Assembly (NCBI RefSeq): GCF_001518015.1
Contig: NZ_LPUY01000048.1
Span: forward strand, 37,386-101,385
DNA: 64,000 nt
Source of the DNA: Tritonibacter horizontis
GTDB lineage: Bacteria > Pseudomonadota > Alphaproteobacteria > Rhodobacterales > Rhodobacteraceae
Reading direction: 5' to 3'
A program made the translations under genes and the position numbers. Shown in pieces: positions 1 through 8,670 of the stretch; positions within the stretch are counted from its first letter, which is position 1, and every line of letters starts with the position of its first letter. The notes below the pieces were generated by a model that was given only the letters and a program-made list of their open reading frames with translations, made no database searches and was not told where the DNA came from.

Positions 1-149
1 CCGGCAGAGATCATCTCATCAACCCAGGCGCCACAGCAGCCGCAGGTCGGTGTCTTTGTCACCTGCAACGTGGGTGCGGCGGTTTGCGACAAAGCAGGCC
101 CGGCCAAGGCCAGGCTGAGTCCCGTAAGGACGAATTCGCGTCTGTTCAT
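1..149 (-). CDS. DUF411 metal-binding protein, 5' part only
   Basis: The reverse strand from 149 reads ATG after an AAGGAG ribosome site and encodes an export signal (MNRREF, then a hydrophobic stretch ending near ALSQ). It is followed by the CGCCGAW cysteine cluster typical of DUF411 proteins, which are periplasmic proteins often found in copper-resistance clusters. The gene runs off the left edge, so only about 49 residues are visible. Two fuller DUF411 genes occur later in the window (21886 and 50879 leftward). It is divergent from the two-component regulator that follows. Confidence 0.8.
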   Translation of the reverse strand, partial: MNRREFVLTGLSLALAGPALSQTAAPTLQVTKTPTCGCCGAWVDEMISA

Positions 150-274
150 TTCAAACTCCTTGATGTTCTTCCTTAAATAGTTGCTCGGTATCCCGAAGTC
201 GACTGCCCGCGCTGTTACATTTGGCTACAAACACGGGATGGGCGTCCCTTGGTGAAAATGACTATGTTGGCGGC

Positions 275-994
275 ATGAGCGATCTGCCACGCATCCTTGT
301 CGTCGATGACCATTCAGAGATTCGGAAATCCGTCACCAGTTATCTGGAACGCAACGGCATGCGTGCTTCAGCGGCGGAAAATGCAGTTGAGATGCACGCA
401 AGGCTGGCGGAAGCGCATTTCGATCTGATTGTCCTCGATGTGATGATGCCGGGGGAAGACGGGCTGTCCGCGTGCAGGCGATTGCGCAAGGAAGGGCATA
501 TTCCGATCCTGATGCTGACCGCATTGGGTGACGACGAAGACCGCATCGCGGGTCTGGATGGCGGGGCAGACGATTATCTCGCCAAGCCGTTTAATCCCAA
601 GGAACTGGTGGCGCGGATCAACGCGATATTGCGTCGGACGCAGCTGATCCCAAAACCGAATGGTTTTGCGGGGAAAACGTTGAAGTTTGCACACCTAAAG
701 CTGGATTTCGATGGCCGCACACTGATTGACCAAGGCGGTTCGCGTACGCAACTTACATCCGGTGAACTCAAACTCCTGACCCTGTTCCTGCAAAGGCCAA
801 GGACGGTCATTGGCCGCGACGAGCTGCTCAAATTGAGCACCGGCCGGGTCGCCGGTCCATTGGACCGAACCATCGACAATCAGGTGAGCCGGTTGCGCCG
901 GAAGATGGAAGAGGACGTTTTGCGCCCGAAGATCATCGCGACTGTCCGGCATGGGGGGTATAGTCTTTCCTGCGATGTCGAGATTTGCGAATGA
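275..994 (+). CDS. OmpR/PhoB-family response regulator
   Basis: A 239-residue DNA-binding response regulator. The receiver domain has the acidic pair (VVDDH), the phosphoacceptor D55 in LDVMMPGEDG and the conserved K104 in LAKPF; the C-terminal half is a winged helix (SGELKLL, RTIDNQVSRLRRKM). The reading frame is open upstream from a TTG at 221, but the first ATG at 275 gives the normal receiver start (MSDLPRILVVDD). It overlaps the following histidine kinase by ATGA. Its placement beside DUF411, multicopper oxidase and cytochromes suggests a CopR/CusR-like metal response, but the inducer cannot be read from sequence. Confidence 0.93.
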   Translation: MSDLPRILVVDDHSEIRKSVTSYLERNGMRASAAENAVEMHARLAEAHFDLIVLDVMMPGEDGLSACRRLRKEGHIPILMLTALGDDEDRIAGLDGGADDYLAKPFNPKELVARINAILRRTQLIPKPNGFAGKTLKFAHLKLDFDGRTLIDQGGSRTQLTSGELKLLTLFLQRPRTVIGRDELLKLSTGRVAGPLDRTIDNQVSRLRRKMEEDVLRPKIIATVRHGGYSLSCDVEICE

Positions 995-2379
995 AGCTGC
1001 TTCCGCGGACGTTGCGTGCACAGATTGCCCTTCTGGTCCTCGGTGTCTTGATCCTCGCGCAAGCTCTGAGTCTTTGGTTTTTCGTTGATGAACGCTCGTT
1101 AGCCATTCAGGCCGCCATCGGTGCCGAAGCCGCCGGAAGGGCCGCAAATGTCGCACAGTTGATTGAAGGCGCACCCCCGGAATTGCATGCCCAGATCGTC
1201 CGCGCGGCAACGTCTCCGCTCGTACGGTTCGACCTTACAGACGAGCCGTCGGTTGCACACGGACAACACGATGACGGTGGAGCGGTCGAAGCGCGGATAC
1301 GGGCACTGCTTCAGGAAAGCTACAGCCGGGATATCCGGGTTGAGGTTCATGAAATCGAGGGAGGTCTGCTGCCCCTTCCGAACCTGTCACCGGAAATGGC
1401 GCAAATGCACGCCGAAATGATGCAGGGCAGCCTTGCGGCCATCGAGATGGAGTTGTCCATTGCGCTGTCCGGTGGGAATTGGCTCAACATCGAGACGCGG
1501 TTCGAACGGCCGCCTCTGCAACGGTCGCAGGCATCCAACATATCCTTCGCGCTGACTGCAGGCCTGCTGCTGGTGGCAAGTTTCTGGTTTCTTCTTTCAA
1601 GATTGACCGGACCGCTCAACAATCTCGCGACTGCGTCGGAACGTCTCGGTCGAGGTGCTGCAGAGGGCGATTTGCCGGTTGTGGGGCCTAAGGAAGTTCA
1701 GGACCTGACCCTTGCATTCAACATCATGCAAGACCGGCTAACGCGATTTGTCAGTGACCGAACCCAGATGCTTGCGGCACTTGCGCATGATTTGCGCTCG
1801 CCGCTGACTGCTCTCAGGGTGCGGGCCGAGATGGTGGACGAGGAAGACACGCGCGCGTCCCTGGTGGCGTCAAGCGAAGAGATGCAGCGGATGATCGATG
1901 CAACACTCGATTTCGCCGAGGGTGTCGGCCAGCATGAAGAGGTCCAATCGGTTGATTTGCACGATCTGATCACCGGTATGGGGTCTGACAAGGTTCAGGC
2001 GGGCAGCCAGGGACCGCTGATCGTATCCGTGAAACCAAGTGCGATGGGACGGGCCTTGAGAAACCTCATTGAAAACGCGATCCGCTACGGGAACGAGGCC
2101 AGGGTGTCCTGGGAACGTGCCGGCGGTGAGGTGGTAATCGCTATCGACGATCGGGGCCCCGGCATTCCCGACGATCAGCTGGAGGCTGTCTTCGGGCCCT
2201 ATGTCAGGCTTGAGGAGTCGCGATCCCTTGACACTGGCGGGCATGGTCTGGGGCTGTCAATTGCGCGCAGTATCATCCTTGAGCACGGCGGCTCCATTCG
2301 ACTGAAAAACCGTACTGATGGGGGCCTGCGGGCTGAGGTCACGCTGCCGGTAAGGCCGGGTGCCGACCCACCCGGGTAA
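991..2379 (+). CDS. sensor histidine kinase
   Basis: A 462-residue membrane sensor kinase paired with the preceding regulator (ATGA overlap). It has an N-terminal membrane segment (residues about 8-30), a periplasmic sensor region of about 140 residues, a second membrane segment, HAMP, HisKA with phospho-His H266 (LAHDLRSPLTALR), and HATPase boxes NLIENAIRYG, DRGPGIP and GGHGLGLSIA. ATG at 991 is preferred over an in-frame TTG at 985. The periplasmic part contains His and Met (for example HGQHDDGG and MAQMHAEMMQ) that could bind copper; that is inference. Confidence 0.93.
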   Translation: MKLLPRTLRAQIALLVLGVLILAQALSLWFFVDERSLAIQAAIGAEAAGRAANVAQLIEGAPPELHAQIVRAATSPLVRFDLTDEPSVAHGQHDDGGAVEARIRALLQESYSRDIRVEVHEIEGGLLPLPNLSPEMAQMHAEMMQGSLAAIEMELSIALSGGNWLNIETRFERPPLQRSQASNISFALTAGLLLVASFWFLLSRLTGPLNNLATASERLGRGAAEGDLPVVGPKEVQDLTLAFNIMQDRLTRFVSDRTQMLAALAHDLRSPLTALRVRAEMVDEEDTRASLVASSEEMQRMIDATLDFAEGVGQHEEVQSVDLHDLITGMGSDKVQAGSQGPLIVSVKPSAMGRALRNLIENAIRYGNEARVSWERAGGEVVIAIDDRGPGIPDDQLEAVFGPYVRLEESRSLDTGGHGLGLSIARSIILEHGGSIRLKNRTDGGLRAEVTLPVRPGADPPG

Positions 2380-2450
2380 GAGGAAGGCTCGCCACATATG
2401 GCGCGGGTTGTTCGTCACCTCAAACCCGACTAGTTTAGTGAGGCAAGTAT

Positions 2451-3044
2451 ATGAAACGAAGATATTTCCTGACTTCTGTTGCAGCTCTTTCGGTGAGCGG
2501 AAAAACAGCATTCGCGCATAGTGACGCAGAGCACGACCGGCGCGTCGGGCCATCTGTGGTGCCCCCGGAGCAGTTGCCGCGCCAGGTTCCGTTCACCGAG
2601 GCAGACAAACCGGGAGAAATACATGTCGATCCGAACCAGTTCGCTTTATTTTGGACTTTGCCGAACAATCGGGCAATCAGGTATACCGTCGGAATTGGCC
2701 GCGAAGGTCTGTATGAATCCGGCGAGTTCTATGTCGCGCGCAAGCAAAAGTGGCCGCGGTGGACGCCCACACCCGCCATGATAGCCAGAGATCCTGACCG
2801 ATATCTTCGTTTTGCGGGCGGTGTGCCCGGTGGGCTGAACAATCCACTCGGTGCCCGCGCCTTGTATCTTTACCAGCCAGGGCGTGGGGACACCTACCTG
2901 AGAATTCACGGCACAACGGATCCGAAGACGATTGGTCGACGTGTCTCAAACGGCTGTGCAAGGCTTACCAATAATCAGATCATCGAACTCTATGAGAAGG
3001 TCCCGCTCGACACGCGTGTTGTCCTGAAACCCATCGAGGTTTGA
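2451..3044 (+). CDS. L,D-transpeptidase (YkuD family), copy 1
   Basis: A 197-residue exported protein with an N-terminal signal (MKRRYFLTSVAALS...AFA). The YkuD catalytic block is intact: HGTTDPKTIGRR followed by SNGCARL, with the nucleophile Cys at about residue 169 and the upstream His. Such enzymes form 3-3 peptidoglycan crosslinks or attach proteins to peptidoglycan in the periplasm. It begins the forward run that continues through cytochromes, multicopper oxidase and DsbA. Three other YkuD proteins are in this window (3173, 35255, 38859). Confidence 0.93.
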   Translation: MKRRYFLTSVAALSVSGKTAFAHSDAEHDRRVGPSVVPPEQLPRQVPFTEADKPGEIHVDPNQFALFWTLPNNRAIRYTVGIGREGLYESGEFYVARKQKWPRWTPTPAMIARDPDRYLRFAGGVPGGLNNPLGARALYLYQPGRGDTYLRIHGTTDPKTIGRRVSNGCARLTNNQIIELYEKVPLDTRVVLKPIEV

Positions 3045-3172
3045 GGCAGCAGCGCGAAGACGTGTCCGTTGGCCGGGATACATATCGTTACATAATATCA
3101 GGCCCCGGACTGTTCATGAAATGCGACCAGGCGGGTAGTCTAGTGGATAGGCAGACAACAACATGAGGCCAT

Positions 3173-3745
3173 ATGATGACCCGCAAGCAAACACGTGTAA
3201 CGCGTCGAGCATTCACGGCAGGTGCCGCATCGGCAGCTTTCGCGGCCCCGTCCATCCTGCGTGCGCAGGTGGATCAAACCAGTGTCCGAAGGAATATCTC
3301 ATCGTTTCGTACACACGCTTGGCAAGACCACTTTGACGCTTTGGACAAGGGTATCATCATCGCAGACACCGTTACCCGCGTGATGCAACACTGGACGGCC
3401 GATGGCGAAATGCGCATTTATCCGACATCGGTTCCCTTGACTGACGAGCTGACAAAGCGCGGCTACACGACAGTCACGTTCAAGGACCCCGAACCTGACT
3501 GGACCCCTACACCCTCCATGCGCGAACGTGACCCGTCTTTGCCAGCCTATATGCCGCCCGGGCCGGATAACCCGTTGGGCGTCCGTGCCCTGCACCTGAG
3601 TTGGACGTACTACAGGATTCACGGCACCCATGATACGCGCAAGATCGGAAGACGCTCTTCAAGCGGGTGTATCGGTCTCTACAACGAGCAAATCATCGAG
3701 GTGTTCGAAAGGACACCGGTCGGCACGCAGGTACGATTAATCTGA
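3173..3745 (+). CDS. L,D-transpeptidase (YkuD family), copy 2
   Basis: A 190-residue exported protein with a twin-arginine-like leader (TRRAFTAGAASAAFAAPSI). The YkuD motif reads HGTHDTRKIGRR then SSGCIGL, with catalytic Cys near residue 166. It is a clear paralogue of the gene ending at 3044, about 130 bp upstream. The stop codon overlaps the start of the following cytochrome gene (TGATG), so the two are translationally coupled. ATGATG at 3173 follows CCAT with little ribosome-site signal, so the exact start is the main uncertainty. Confidence 0.92.
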   Translation: MMTRKQTRVTRRAFTAGAASAAFAAPSILRAQVDQTSVRRNISSFRTHAWQDHFDALDKGIIIADTVTRVMQHWTADGEMRIYPTSVPLTDELTKRGYTTVTFKDPEPDWTPTPSMRERDPSLPAYMPPGPDNPLGVRALHLSWTYYRIHGTHDTRKIGRRSSSGCIGLYNEQIIEVFERTPVGTQVRLI

Positions 3746-4203
3746 TGTCGAAGTCCGGCATCCTGATTGCGGCGTTTTTTGTCGTCGGTGGCGCGGTTGT
3801 GATCTGGCAGCAATTGCAGCCATCGTCTTTGATGCCCGGCCACACAATGACAACGCCTGATCTTTCGCAGACGGAAGAGGGCGCGCCGATTGCAGACGTG
3901 GTTGTGCCTGCTGAATTCTCAGCAAATGCCCAATTGGGAAAGCGTGTTTTCGATGGCGCTTGCGCCGCTTGTCACGGTGCGAATGCTGCCGGACAGAATG
4001 GCGTGGCACCGCCGCTTGTCCACAAGATCTATGAACCGAGCCATCACGGTGACGCCGCTTTTTTGCTTGCCGCGAAACAAGGTGTCAGAGCGCACCATTG
4101 GAAGTTTGGCAATATGCCGCCAGTTGAAGGCGTCACACCCGGCGATGTGAAGATGGTTGTTGCATATGTGCGGGAACTTCAGCGCGCCAACGGGATCAAT
4201 TGA
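3745..4203 (+). CDS. membrane-anchored cytochrome c (monohaem)
   Basis: A 152-residue c-type cytochrome. It starts MSKSGILIAAFFVV, an uncleaved membrane anchor or signal, and has one haem site CAACH within [18 protein letters not shown], followed by Met-containing GNMPPVEGVTPGDVKMV, a plausible Met axial ligand. ATG at 3745 overlaps the TGA of the preceding gene; the open frame extends upstream but lies inside the transpeptidase gene. It is probably an electron acceptor for the neighbouring oxidase or carrier to the respiratory chain (inference). Confidence 0.88.
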   Translation: MSKSGILIAAFFVVGGAVVIWQQLQPSSLMPGHTMTTPDLSQTEEGAPIADVVVPAEFSANAQLGKRVFDGACAACHGANAAGQNGVAPPLVHKIYEPSHHGDAAFLLAAKQGVRAHHWKFGNMPPVEGVTPGDVKMVVAYVRELQRANGIN

Positions 4204-4217
4204 CAGGAATGACCAAC

Positions 4218-4808
4218 ATGAACATGAAGATATGGATTACTGCCATTGCGATCGGGACGACCGGCGTTGCTGCCTTGGCGCATTCCGGAGCAACCGGCGT
4301 GGTGCTGGAGCGGATGCAGGGCATGTCCGCGATGGCCAAAACACTCAAGACGCTATCACCCATGATGCGGGGTCAGGTACCTTATGACGCCGATGTCGTC
4401 CGCAGGGAAGCTGGCGCGATGATCGGCCATGCCGGTGAGCAAATGACGCGACTGTTTCCTGAAGGCTCGGGTGGCGGAGTGTCCAAGGCGTTGCCGTCGG
4501 TCTGGGAAAACAGCGAAGAGTTCGCGGCCCTTGCGCAAGAGTTGAGAACAGCCGCCGAAGGATTGAAGTTGAGCGCAGGCAATGGGTTGGCCGCAGCACA
4601 GGGCAACGGTAGCGAATCAATGATGGGCGGCGCCACTGACGGGATGATGGGTGGCGGGTCCGCGCCTGCAATGGGAGGGGGCATGATGGGATCGGACCTT
4701 CCCATGACGACCGAGATGTTTGCGGACATGCCGACCGACCGTGCGTTCGCGATGGTCGCCCAGACCTGTTCGGCCTGCCACCAGAAGTTCCGCAAAGAGG
4801 ACAAGTGA
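4218..4808 (+). CDS. cytochrome c'-like class II cytochrome
   Basis: A 196-residue exported protein with signal peptide (KIWITAIAIGTTGVAALA) and a C-terminal haem motif CSACHQKFRKE, the layout of cytochrome c'/c556. A Met/Gly-rich linker (repeats of MMGGG type, about residues 135-165) is inserted before the haem helix, unusual for the family and suggestive of copper binding. AGGA 9 nt upstream of ATG 4218 decides the start over TTG 4200 and ATG 4209. It follows the preceding cytochrome without a gap. Confidence 0.87.
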   Translation: MNMKIWITAIAIGTTGVAALAHSGATGVVLERMQGMSAMAKTLKTLSPMMRGQVPYDADVVRREAGAMIGHAGEQMTRLFPEGSGGGVSKALPSVWENSEEFAALAQELRTAAEGLKLSAGNGLAAAQGNGSESMMGGATDGMMGGGSAPAMGGGMMGSDLPMTTEMFADMPTDRAFAMVAQTCSACHQKFRKEDK

Positions 4809-4812
4809 TCAG

Positions 4813-5703
4813 ATGCGGTGGTGGCGTTGGATCATCGGTGCGGGGGTCGTCGGCGGCATCGGCGTTGTCGCGGCAACGATAGCCTGGCCGATCGGTGCGC
4901 CAGTCTCGGACCTGACCCTGCAAGGCGATGCCCAGCGGGGGTCGTATCTGGCGCGCGCCAGTGGATGCATTGCGTGCCACACCAACTTTGAAGCTGGCGG
5001 GGCGCCATTGGCAGGAGGAGCGCCGCTCCGGACCGATTTCGGTACGTTCTATCCGCCAAATCTGACCACCGATGTCGAACACGGAATGGGGGGCTGGACC
5101 GTAGAAGACTTTGCAAGGGCCGTCCGGCAGGGTGTTTCCCCGGATGGTGATCCTTATTATCCGACCTTCACCTATCCGTTTTACGCGAACTTCACGGATC
5201 AAGACATTGCCGATCTGTGGGCCGCGTTCCAGACCGTGCCAGCCGTGAGCGTGTCGGCCCCGGCGCACGAGGTGCCATTCCCGTTCGATCAGCGGTGGGG
5301 AATGAAACTTTGGCGGGCGGCTTTTCTAACGAAGCCTGATACAAAACCAGTGGCGGACAAAAGCGATGCATGGAACAGGGGCAAGCTGTTGGTCAACGGG
5401 GCCGCGCATTGCTCTGCCTGCCACACGTCGCGAAACTTTGCAGGTGCGCGCATCGTGGCGGAACGGTTTTCCGGCAACGACGCCTTGCCCGGAGGCGGCA
5501 AAGCGCCTTCGATCCGGTCACGCGACCTTTTGTCAGAAGGCTGGACGGTGGACGATATGGCTTATGCTTTGCGATCTGGAATAACTCCTTCCGGCGACGT
5601 CTTTGGTGGTTCAATGGCCGAAGTCGTGCGCTATGGCACAGGCTTTCTGAGCGATGCGGACTTGAACGCGATGGCCACCTACCTGCTGGACAACAAATCA
5701 TAA
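4813..5703 (+). CDS. dihaem cytochrome c
   Basis: A 296-residue membrane-anchored dihaem cytochrome. After MRWWRWIIGAGVVGG (anchor) there are two haem sites: GCIACHTNFEAGG with the family sequence around TDFGTFYPPNLT, and HCSACHTSRNFAGA. This resembles the cytochrome subunits of periplasmic alcohol/gluconate dehydrogenases. The start at 4813, 4 nt after the previous stop, is chosen because the upstream in-frame extension lies in the preceding gene. No dehydrogenase lies beside it; the next gene is a multicopper oxidase, so it may instead pass electrons for metal oxidation (inference). Confidence 0.88.
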   Translation: MRWWRWIIGAGVVGGIGVVAATIAWPIGAPVSDLTLQGDAQRGSYLARASGCIACHTNFEAGGAPLAGGAPLRTDFGTFYPPNLTTDVEHGMGGWTVEDFARAVRQGVSPDGDPYYPTFTYPFYANFTDQDIADLWAAFQTVPAVSVSAPAHEVPFPFDQRWGMKLWRAAFLTKPDTKPVADKSDAWNRGKLLVNGAAHCSACHTSRNFAGARIVAERFSGNDALPGGGKAPSIRSRDLLSEGWTVDDMAYALRSGITPSGDVFGGSMAEVVRYGTGFLSDADLNAMATYLLDNKS

Positions 5704-5719
5704 TCTTGGGAACCCACGA

Positions 5720-7108
5720 ATGATCACGCTCAATCGCCGCCAGTTTCTGGCAACATCTGCTGCGTTCAGTGGTCTGTCGGCCAGCACTGGATTTGCGGGC
5801 ACGCCATTCGCGACCCTGACAGCCCAGCAAAGCGACGTGCAGCTGCTGCCCGGCGACTATGGCAAGACATCGCTTTGGTGCTTTGACGGCGGCTCACCCG
5901 GTCCGGAGATTCGCGTGGCGCAGGGGGGGCGTGTCCAGCGCAGGTTGGTCAACCGGTTTTCTCAGGGAACGTCGACGCATTGGCACGGCATCCGCATCAA
6001 CAATGCAATGGATGGCGTTTCCGGCCTGACCCAGGACGCGGTCCAGCCGGAGGAAACATTCGACTATGATTTTACCGTCCCGGACGCCGGGACCTATTGG
6101 TACCATGCCCATAATAGGTCGTTCGAGCAGGTGGGCAGAGGGCTTTACGGTGCACTGATCGTGGAAGAGGCCGAGCCTCTCGACATTGATCGCGAGGAAG
6201 TCCTGATCCTGGATGACTGGCTTATTGATCCCGAAACCGCGCAAATCAAGGACGACTTCGGCGCGTCTCATGATCTTAGCCACGCAGGGCGCATCGGAAA
6301 CCTGCTGACGACCAATGGAACCTTCAATCTGGGCCTGCGTGCCCGAAAGAACGAAAGACTGCGTTTGCGGCTGATCAATGCTGCCAATGCGCGCAATTTC
6401 CAGCTGGGCCTGGAAGGCCTGGACGGTTGGGTGGTCGCGCTGGACGGCATGCCCTTGACGGCACCCGTGAAGGTGACAGAGGCGATGATCCTCGCTCCGG
6501 CACAACGGATTGACCTGATCGTCGATGTGGTCGCGGATGTTGGTGAAGCGGCTCATATTCTTCAATTCGGCCGGGAAGAAGCCTTCAGCCAGGTTGCATT
6601 CGAGGTTGTTGAGGGGGGCACGACAAACCGTCGCGACGCGCCCTTGGCCTTGCCGCCGAACGACCACAGGATGGTCGACCTGAAAGAAGCCACGACGCTC
6701 AGCCTCAGCATGGAAGGCGGTGCCATGGGTCGCATGAGGTCCGCCTCCCTAGGAGGTGAGCTCAAGCCGATTGGCGAGATCGTCGAGGCCGGGTATTTCT
6801 GGTCGTTCAACGGCAGAGTGGATGGCATCAACGGTGATCCCCTTGCGCGGCTGGACCGCGGCCAGAATGTACGATTGAAGATGGTGAACGACACGGCGTT
6901 TCCGCACGCGATGCACCTGCATGGCATTCACTTCCACGAGGTCGCCGAAAACGGCACCCTTGGGCCACTGCGTGACACGACCCTTCTTGAACGGGGTCAG
7001 ACGCGCGAGATTGCCTTTGTGGCGGACAACCCGGGCCAATGGCTGCTACATTGCCACATGCTGTCGCATGCGGCTTCGGGCATGATGACCAAGATCGTCG
7101 TTGGATGA
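5720..7108 (+). CDS. multicopper oxidase, copy 1
   Basis: A 462-residue exported multicopper oxidase with a signal ([23 protein letters not shown]). All four copper-ligand blocks are visible: [37 protein letters not shown] and the type-1 site [13 protein letters not shown]. Members act in the periplasm as cuprous oxidases or laccases in copper tolerance. The neighbours (four cytochromes, DsbA, CopZ/CopA/CueR) support copper detoxification. It is a close paralogue in layout of the oxidase at 19536. The stop overlaps the next start (ATGA). Confidence 0.94.
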   Translation: MITLNRRQFLATSAAFSGLSASTGFAGTPFATLTAQQSDVQLLPGDYGKTSLWCFDGGSPGPEIRVAQGGRVQRRLVNRFSQGTSTHWHGIRINNAMDGVSGLTQDAVQPEETFDYDFTVPDAGTYWYHAHNRSFEQVGRGLYGALIVEEAEPLDIDREEVLILDDWLIDPETAQIKDDFGASHDLSHAGRIGNLLTTNGTFNLGLRARKNERLRLRLINAANARNFQLGLEGLDGWVVALDGMPLTAPVKVTEAMILAPAQRIDLIVDVVADVGEAAHILQFGREEAFSQVAFEVVEGGTTNRRDAPLALPPNDHRMVDLKEATTLSLSMEGGAMGRMRSASLGGELKPIGEIVEAGYFWSFNGRVDGINGDPLARLDRGQNVRLKMVNDTAFPHAMHLHGIHFHEVAENGTLGPLRDTTLLERGQTREIAFVADNPGQWLLHCHMLSHAASGMMTKIVVG

Positions 7109-7599
7109 CCCCGCGATCCGTCTATCTTGCGTTGGGCGTAGTTACCGTTGCGGTGGCTACCATATTCCTGTGGACCCGGTCCGGCGGAACCGACCATACG
7201 GCGGAAAACCTCATCAACTCCTCAGCCGATGTGGCCGCGGGCGAAGTTCTCTATGCCGAAAATTGCGCCGCGTGCCATGGCGCAAATTTGGAAGGTGAAG
7301 AAAACTGGCGCAGTCCGCGTGATGACGGAAGCCTGCCCGCACCGCCGCATGATGCAAGCGGCCACACTTGGCACCACGCGGACAGCATGCTGTTCGCCTA
7401 CACCAAGCTGGGGGGCGCCGAGGTTCTCGCGGCGCAAGGCGTTGACTTCAACAGCGGCATGCCCGGTTTCGGCGACCAACTGAGCGACGGGGAAATCTGG
7501 GACATCCTCGCATACATCAAGTCAACATGGCCGGAGCGTGAACGCGCCACGCAAGCCGAGCGCACGGCCCAGGATATTGCCTCACAAGGAGACGGATAA
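7105..7599 (+). CDS. cytochrome c, membrane anchored (copy 1)
   Basis: A 164-residue monohaem cytochrome. N-terminal anchor [21 protein letters not shown], then haem site [16 protein letters not shown], a [12 protein letters not shown] stretch, and possible Met ligand in GMPGFGD. ATG 7105 overlaps the stop of the multicopper oxidase and the gene ends in a TAATG overlap with the DsbA gene. It is strikingly similar to the cytochrome at 22513 (same GANLEG/GAKLEG, PPHD-x-GHTWHH and KSTWP blocks), which also follows a multicopper oxidase, so oxidase plus this cytochrome is a repeated module. Confidence 0.92.
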   Translation: MTPRSVYLALGVVTVAVATIFLWTRSGGTDHTAENLINSSADVAAGEVLYAENCAACHGANLEGEENWRSPRDDGSLPAPPHDASGHTWHHADSMLFAYTKLGGAEVLAAQGVDFNSGMPGFGDQLSDGEIWDILAYIKSTWPERERATQAERTAQDIASQGDG

Positions 7600-8318
7600 T
7601 GAAAAGATTCTTGGCTACCACCGCACTGTTAATGCTTCCCATCGCTGCGACGGCAGACGGCATGGACGAAGACCGGATCAAGGAACTGGTGCTGGAAGCC
7701 ATCCGCGAGAATCCGGGCATCGTGTTCGAGGCCGCGCAGTTGTTCGAACAGCAACAGCAGGCGTTGCAGGCGCAAGCCGCAGCGCAGGTTCTCGATACGG
7801 AAAAAGCCACGCTTGAAAATGATCCCAATGCGCCCGTTCTGGGCAATCCGGATGGCGATGTCACGGTTGTCGAATTCTTCGACTACAACTGCCCCTATTG
7901 CCGCCGGGTTAAACCTGAAATGGAGGCCCTGCTCGCTGCTGATCCCAACGTCAGGGTCGTTTACCGGGAATGGCCCATTCTGGGGGACGGGTCGGTTTTT
8001 GCCGCCCGCGCGGCGCTGGCGTCCCGAAACCAGGGCAAATATGAAGAGTTTCATTGGGCCATGATGCAACTGAAGGAACGCGCAGAGGAAGCATCGATTC
8101 TCCGCACTGCGGAAGACATCGGCCTCGATGTTGCACAGTTGCGTCGCGACATGAACGGACCGGAAATAGAAGAACACATACAGACTTCCATGCGGCTTGC
8201 GCAATCTCTGGGGTTCAGTGGCACACCTTCATTTGTGATCGGCGACAGTCTTGCGCCGGGCCTGATCCAGGCGGACCAGATGATCGAGCTTGTCGATCAG
8301 GCACGGGCCGCCGAATAA
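7599..8318 (+). CDS. DsbA-family thiol:disulfide oxidoreductase (copy 1)
   Basis: A 239-residue periplasmic protein with signal peptide, a predicted helical Gln-rich stretch (FEQQQQALQAQAAAQ), and the thioredoxin-like domain with active site CPYCRRVKPEM and cis-Pro region GTPSFVIGD. This layout matches the DsbA/BdbD (ScsC-like, Com1) branch. Paralogues are at 24730 and 53372. It ends the first copper operon; the next gene converges 8 nt away. Confidence 0.93.
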   Translation: MKRFLATTALLMLPIAATADGMDEDRIKELVLEAIRENPGIVFEAAQLFEQQQQALQAQAAAQVLDTEKATLENDPNAPVLGNPDGDVTVVEFFDYNCPYCRRVKPEMEALLAADPNVRVVYREWPILGDGSVFAARAALASRNQGKYEEFHWAMMQLKERAEEASILRTAEDIGLDVAQLRRDMNGPEIEEHIQTSMRLAQSLGFSGTPSFVIGDSLAPGLIQADQMIELVDQARAAE

Positions 8319-8326
8319 GGACAAGC

Positions 8327-8521
8327 TTACGCGGCTGAAGCGTCGTAGCCAGCGTCAACGATGGCTTGCCGCACAGCGGCCTGTTCCAATGTGCTTTGGA
8401 CAGTGACAAGGCGAAGGTCCAGATCGGACGTGACAACGGCTGATGGATCCTTTGCCTTGATGCCGCTTTCGATAGCGGATGTACAGTGTCCACAGCTCAT
8501 TTTCGGGACGGAAAAAGCCAT
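8327..8521 (-). CDS. copZ: CopZ-like HMA copper chaperone
   Basis: A 64-residue soluble heavy-metal-associated domain: MAFSVPKMSCGHCTSAI carries the GMxCxxC-type metal site (MSCGHC), followed by the beta-alpha-beta pattern ending DAGYDASAA. GGAGG five nucleotides upstream sets the start at 8521 and rules out longer in-frame versions. It is divergent from the CopA ATPase, to which such chaperones hand Cu(I). A MerR-type promoter candidate (TTGACC hexamer) lies upstream on its own strand. Confidence 0.9.
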   Translation of the reverse strand: MAFSVPKMSCGHCTSAIESGIKAKDPSAVVTSDLDLRLVTVQSTLEQAAVRQAIVDAGYDASAA

Positions 8522-8549
8522 GAAGGCCTCCATTTTTGGTACAACCTCA

Positions 8550-8580
8550 GACTTGGTTGTTCCATCGGGAGGAAGGTCAA
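8550..8580 (-). promoter_or_regulatory. CueR-type promoter candidate for copZ
   Basis: On the minus strand a perfect TTGACC (8580-8575) is followed by a TTCC-N7-GGAA dyad, as in the copA and cueR2 promoters of this window. The -10 position at 19-bp spacing (CAAGTC) is poor. An ACAACC/GGTTGT inverted repeat (8541-8546, 8555-8560) lies in the putative copZ leader. Confidence 0.5.
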
Positions 8581-8612
8581 GCAAATATCAGAAAAATAAA
8601 TGAGATACTCTC

Positions 8613-8643
8613 TTGAGCTTCCAGCAACTGGAAGCCCTATATC
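8613..8643 (+). promoter_or_regulatory. CueR-type promoter of copA
   Basis: TTGAGC (8613-8618) and TATATC (8638-8643) are separated by exactly 19 bp, the over-long spacer typical of MerR-family activated promoters. The spacer contains the dyad TTCCAGCAACTGGAA expected for CueR. It lies 28 bp before the copA start. Confidence 0.85.
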
Positions 8644-8670
8644 AGGGTAAGTTCAACCGAGGAGGCTCTC

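Noticed and set aside
221..274. TTG start for the response regulator
   Set aside because: The extra 18 residues do not match the family; ATG 275 gives a normal receiver start.
4345..5268. 307-residue minus-strand frame across the cytochrome genes
   Set aside because: Arg/Pro/His-rich shadow; both cytochromes on the plus strand have haem motifs.
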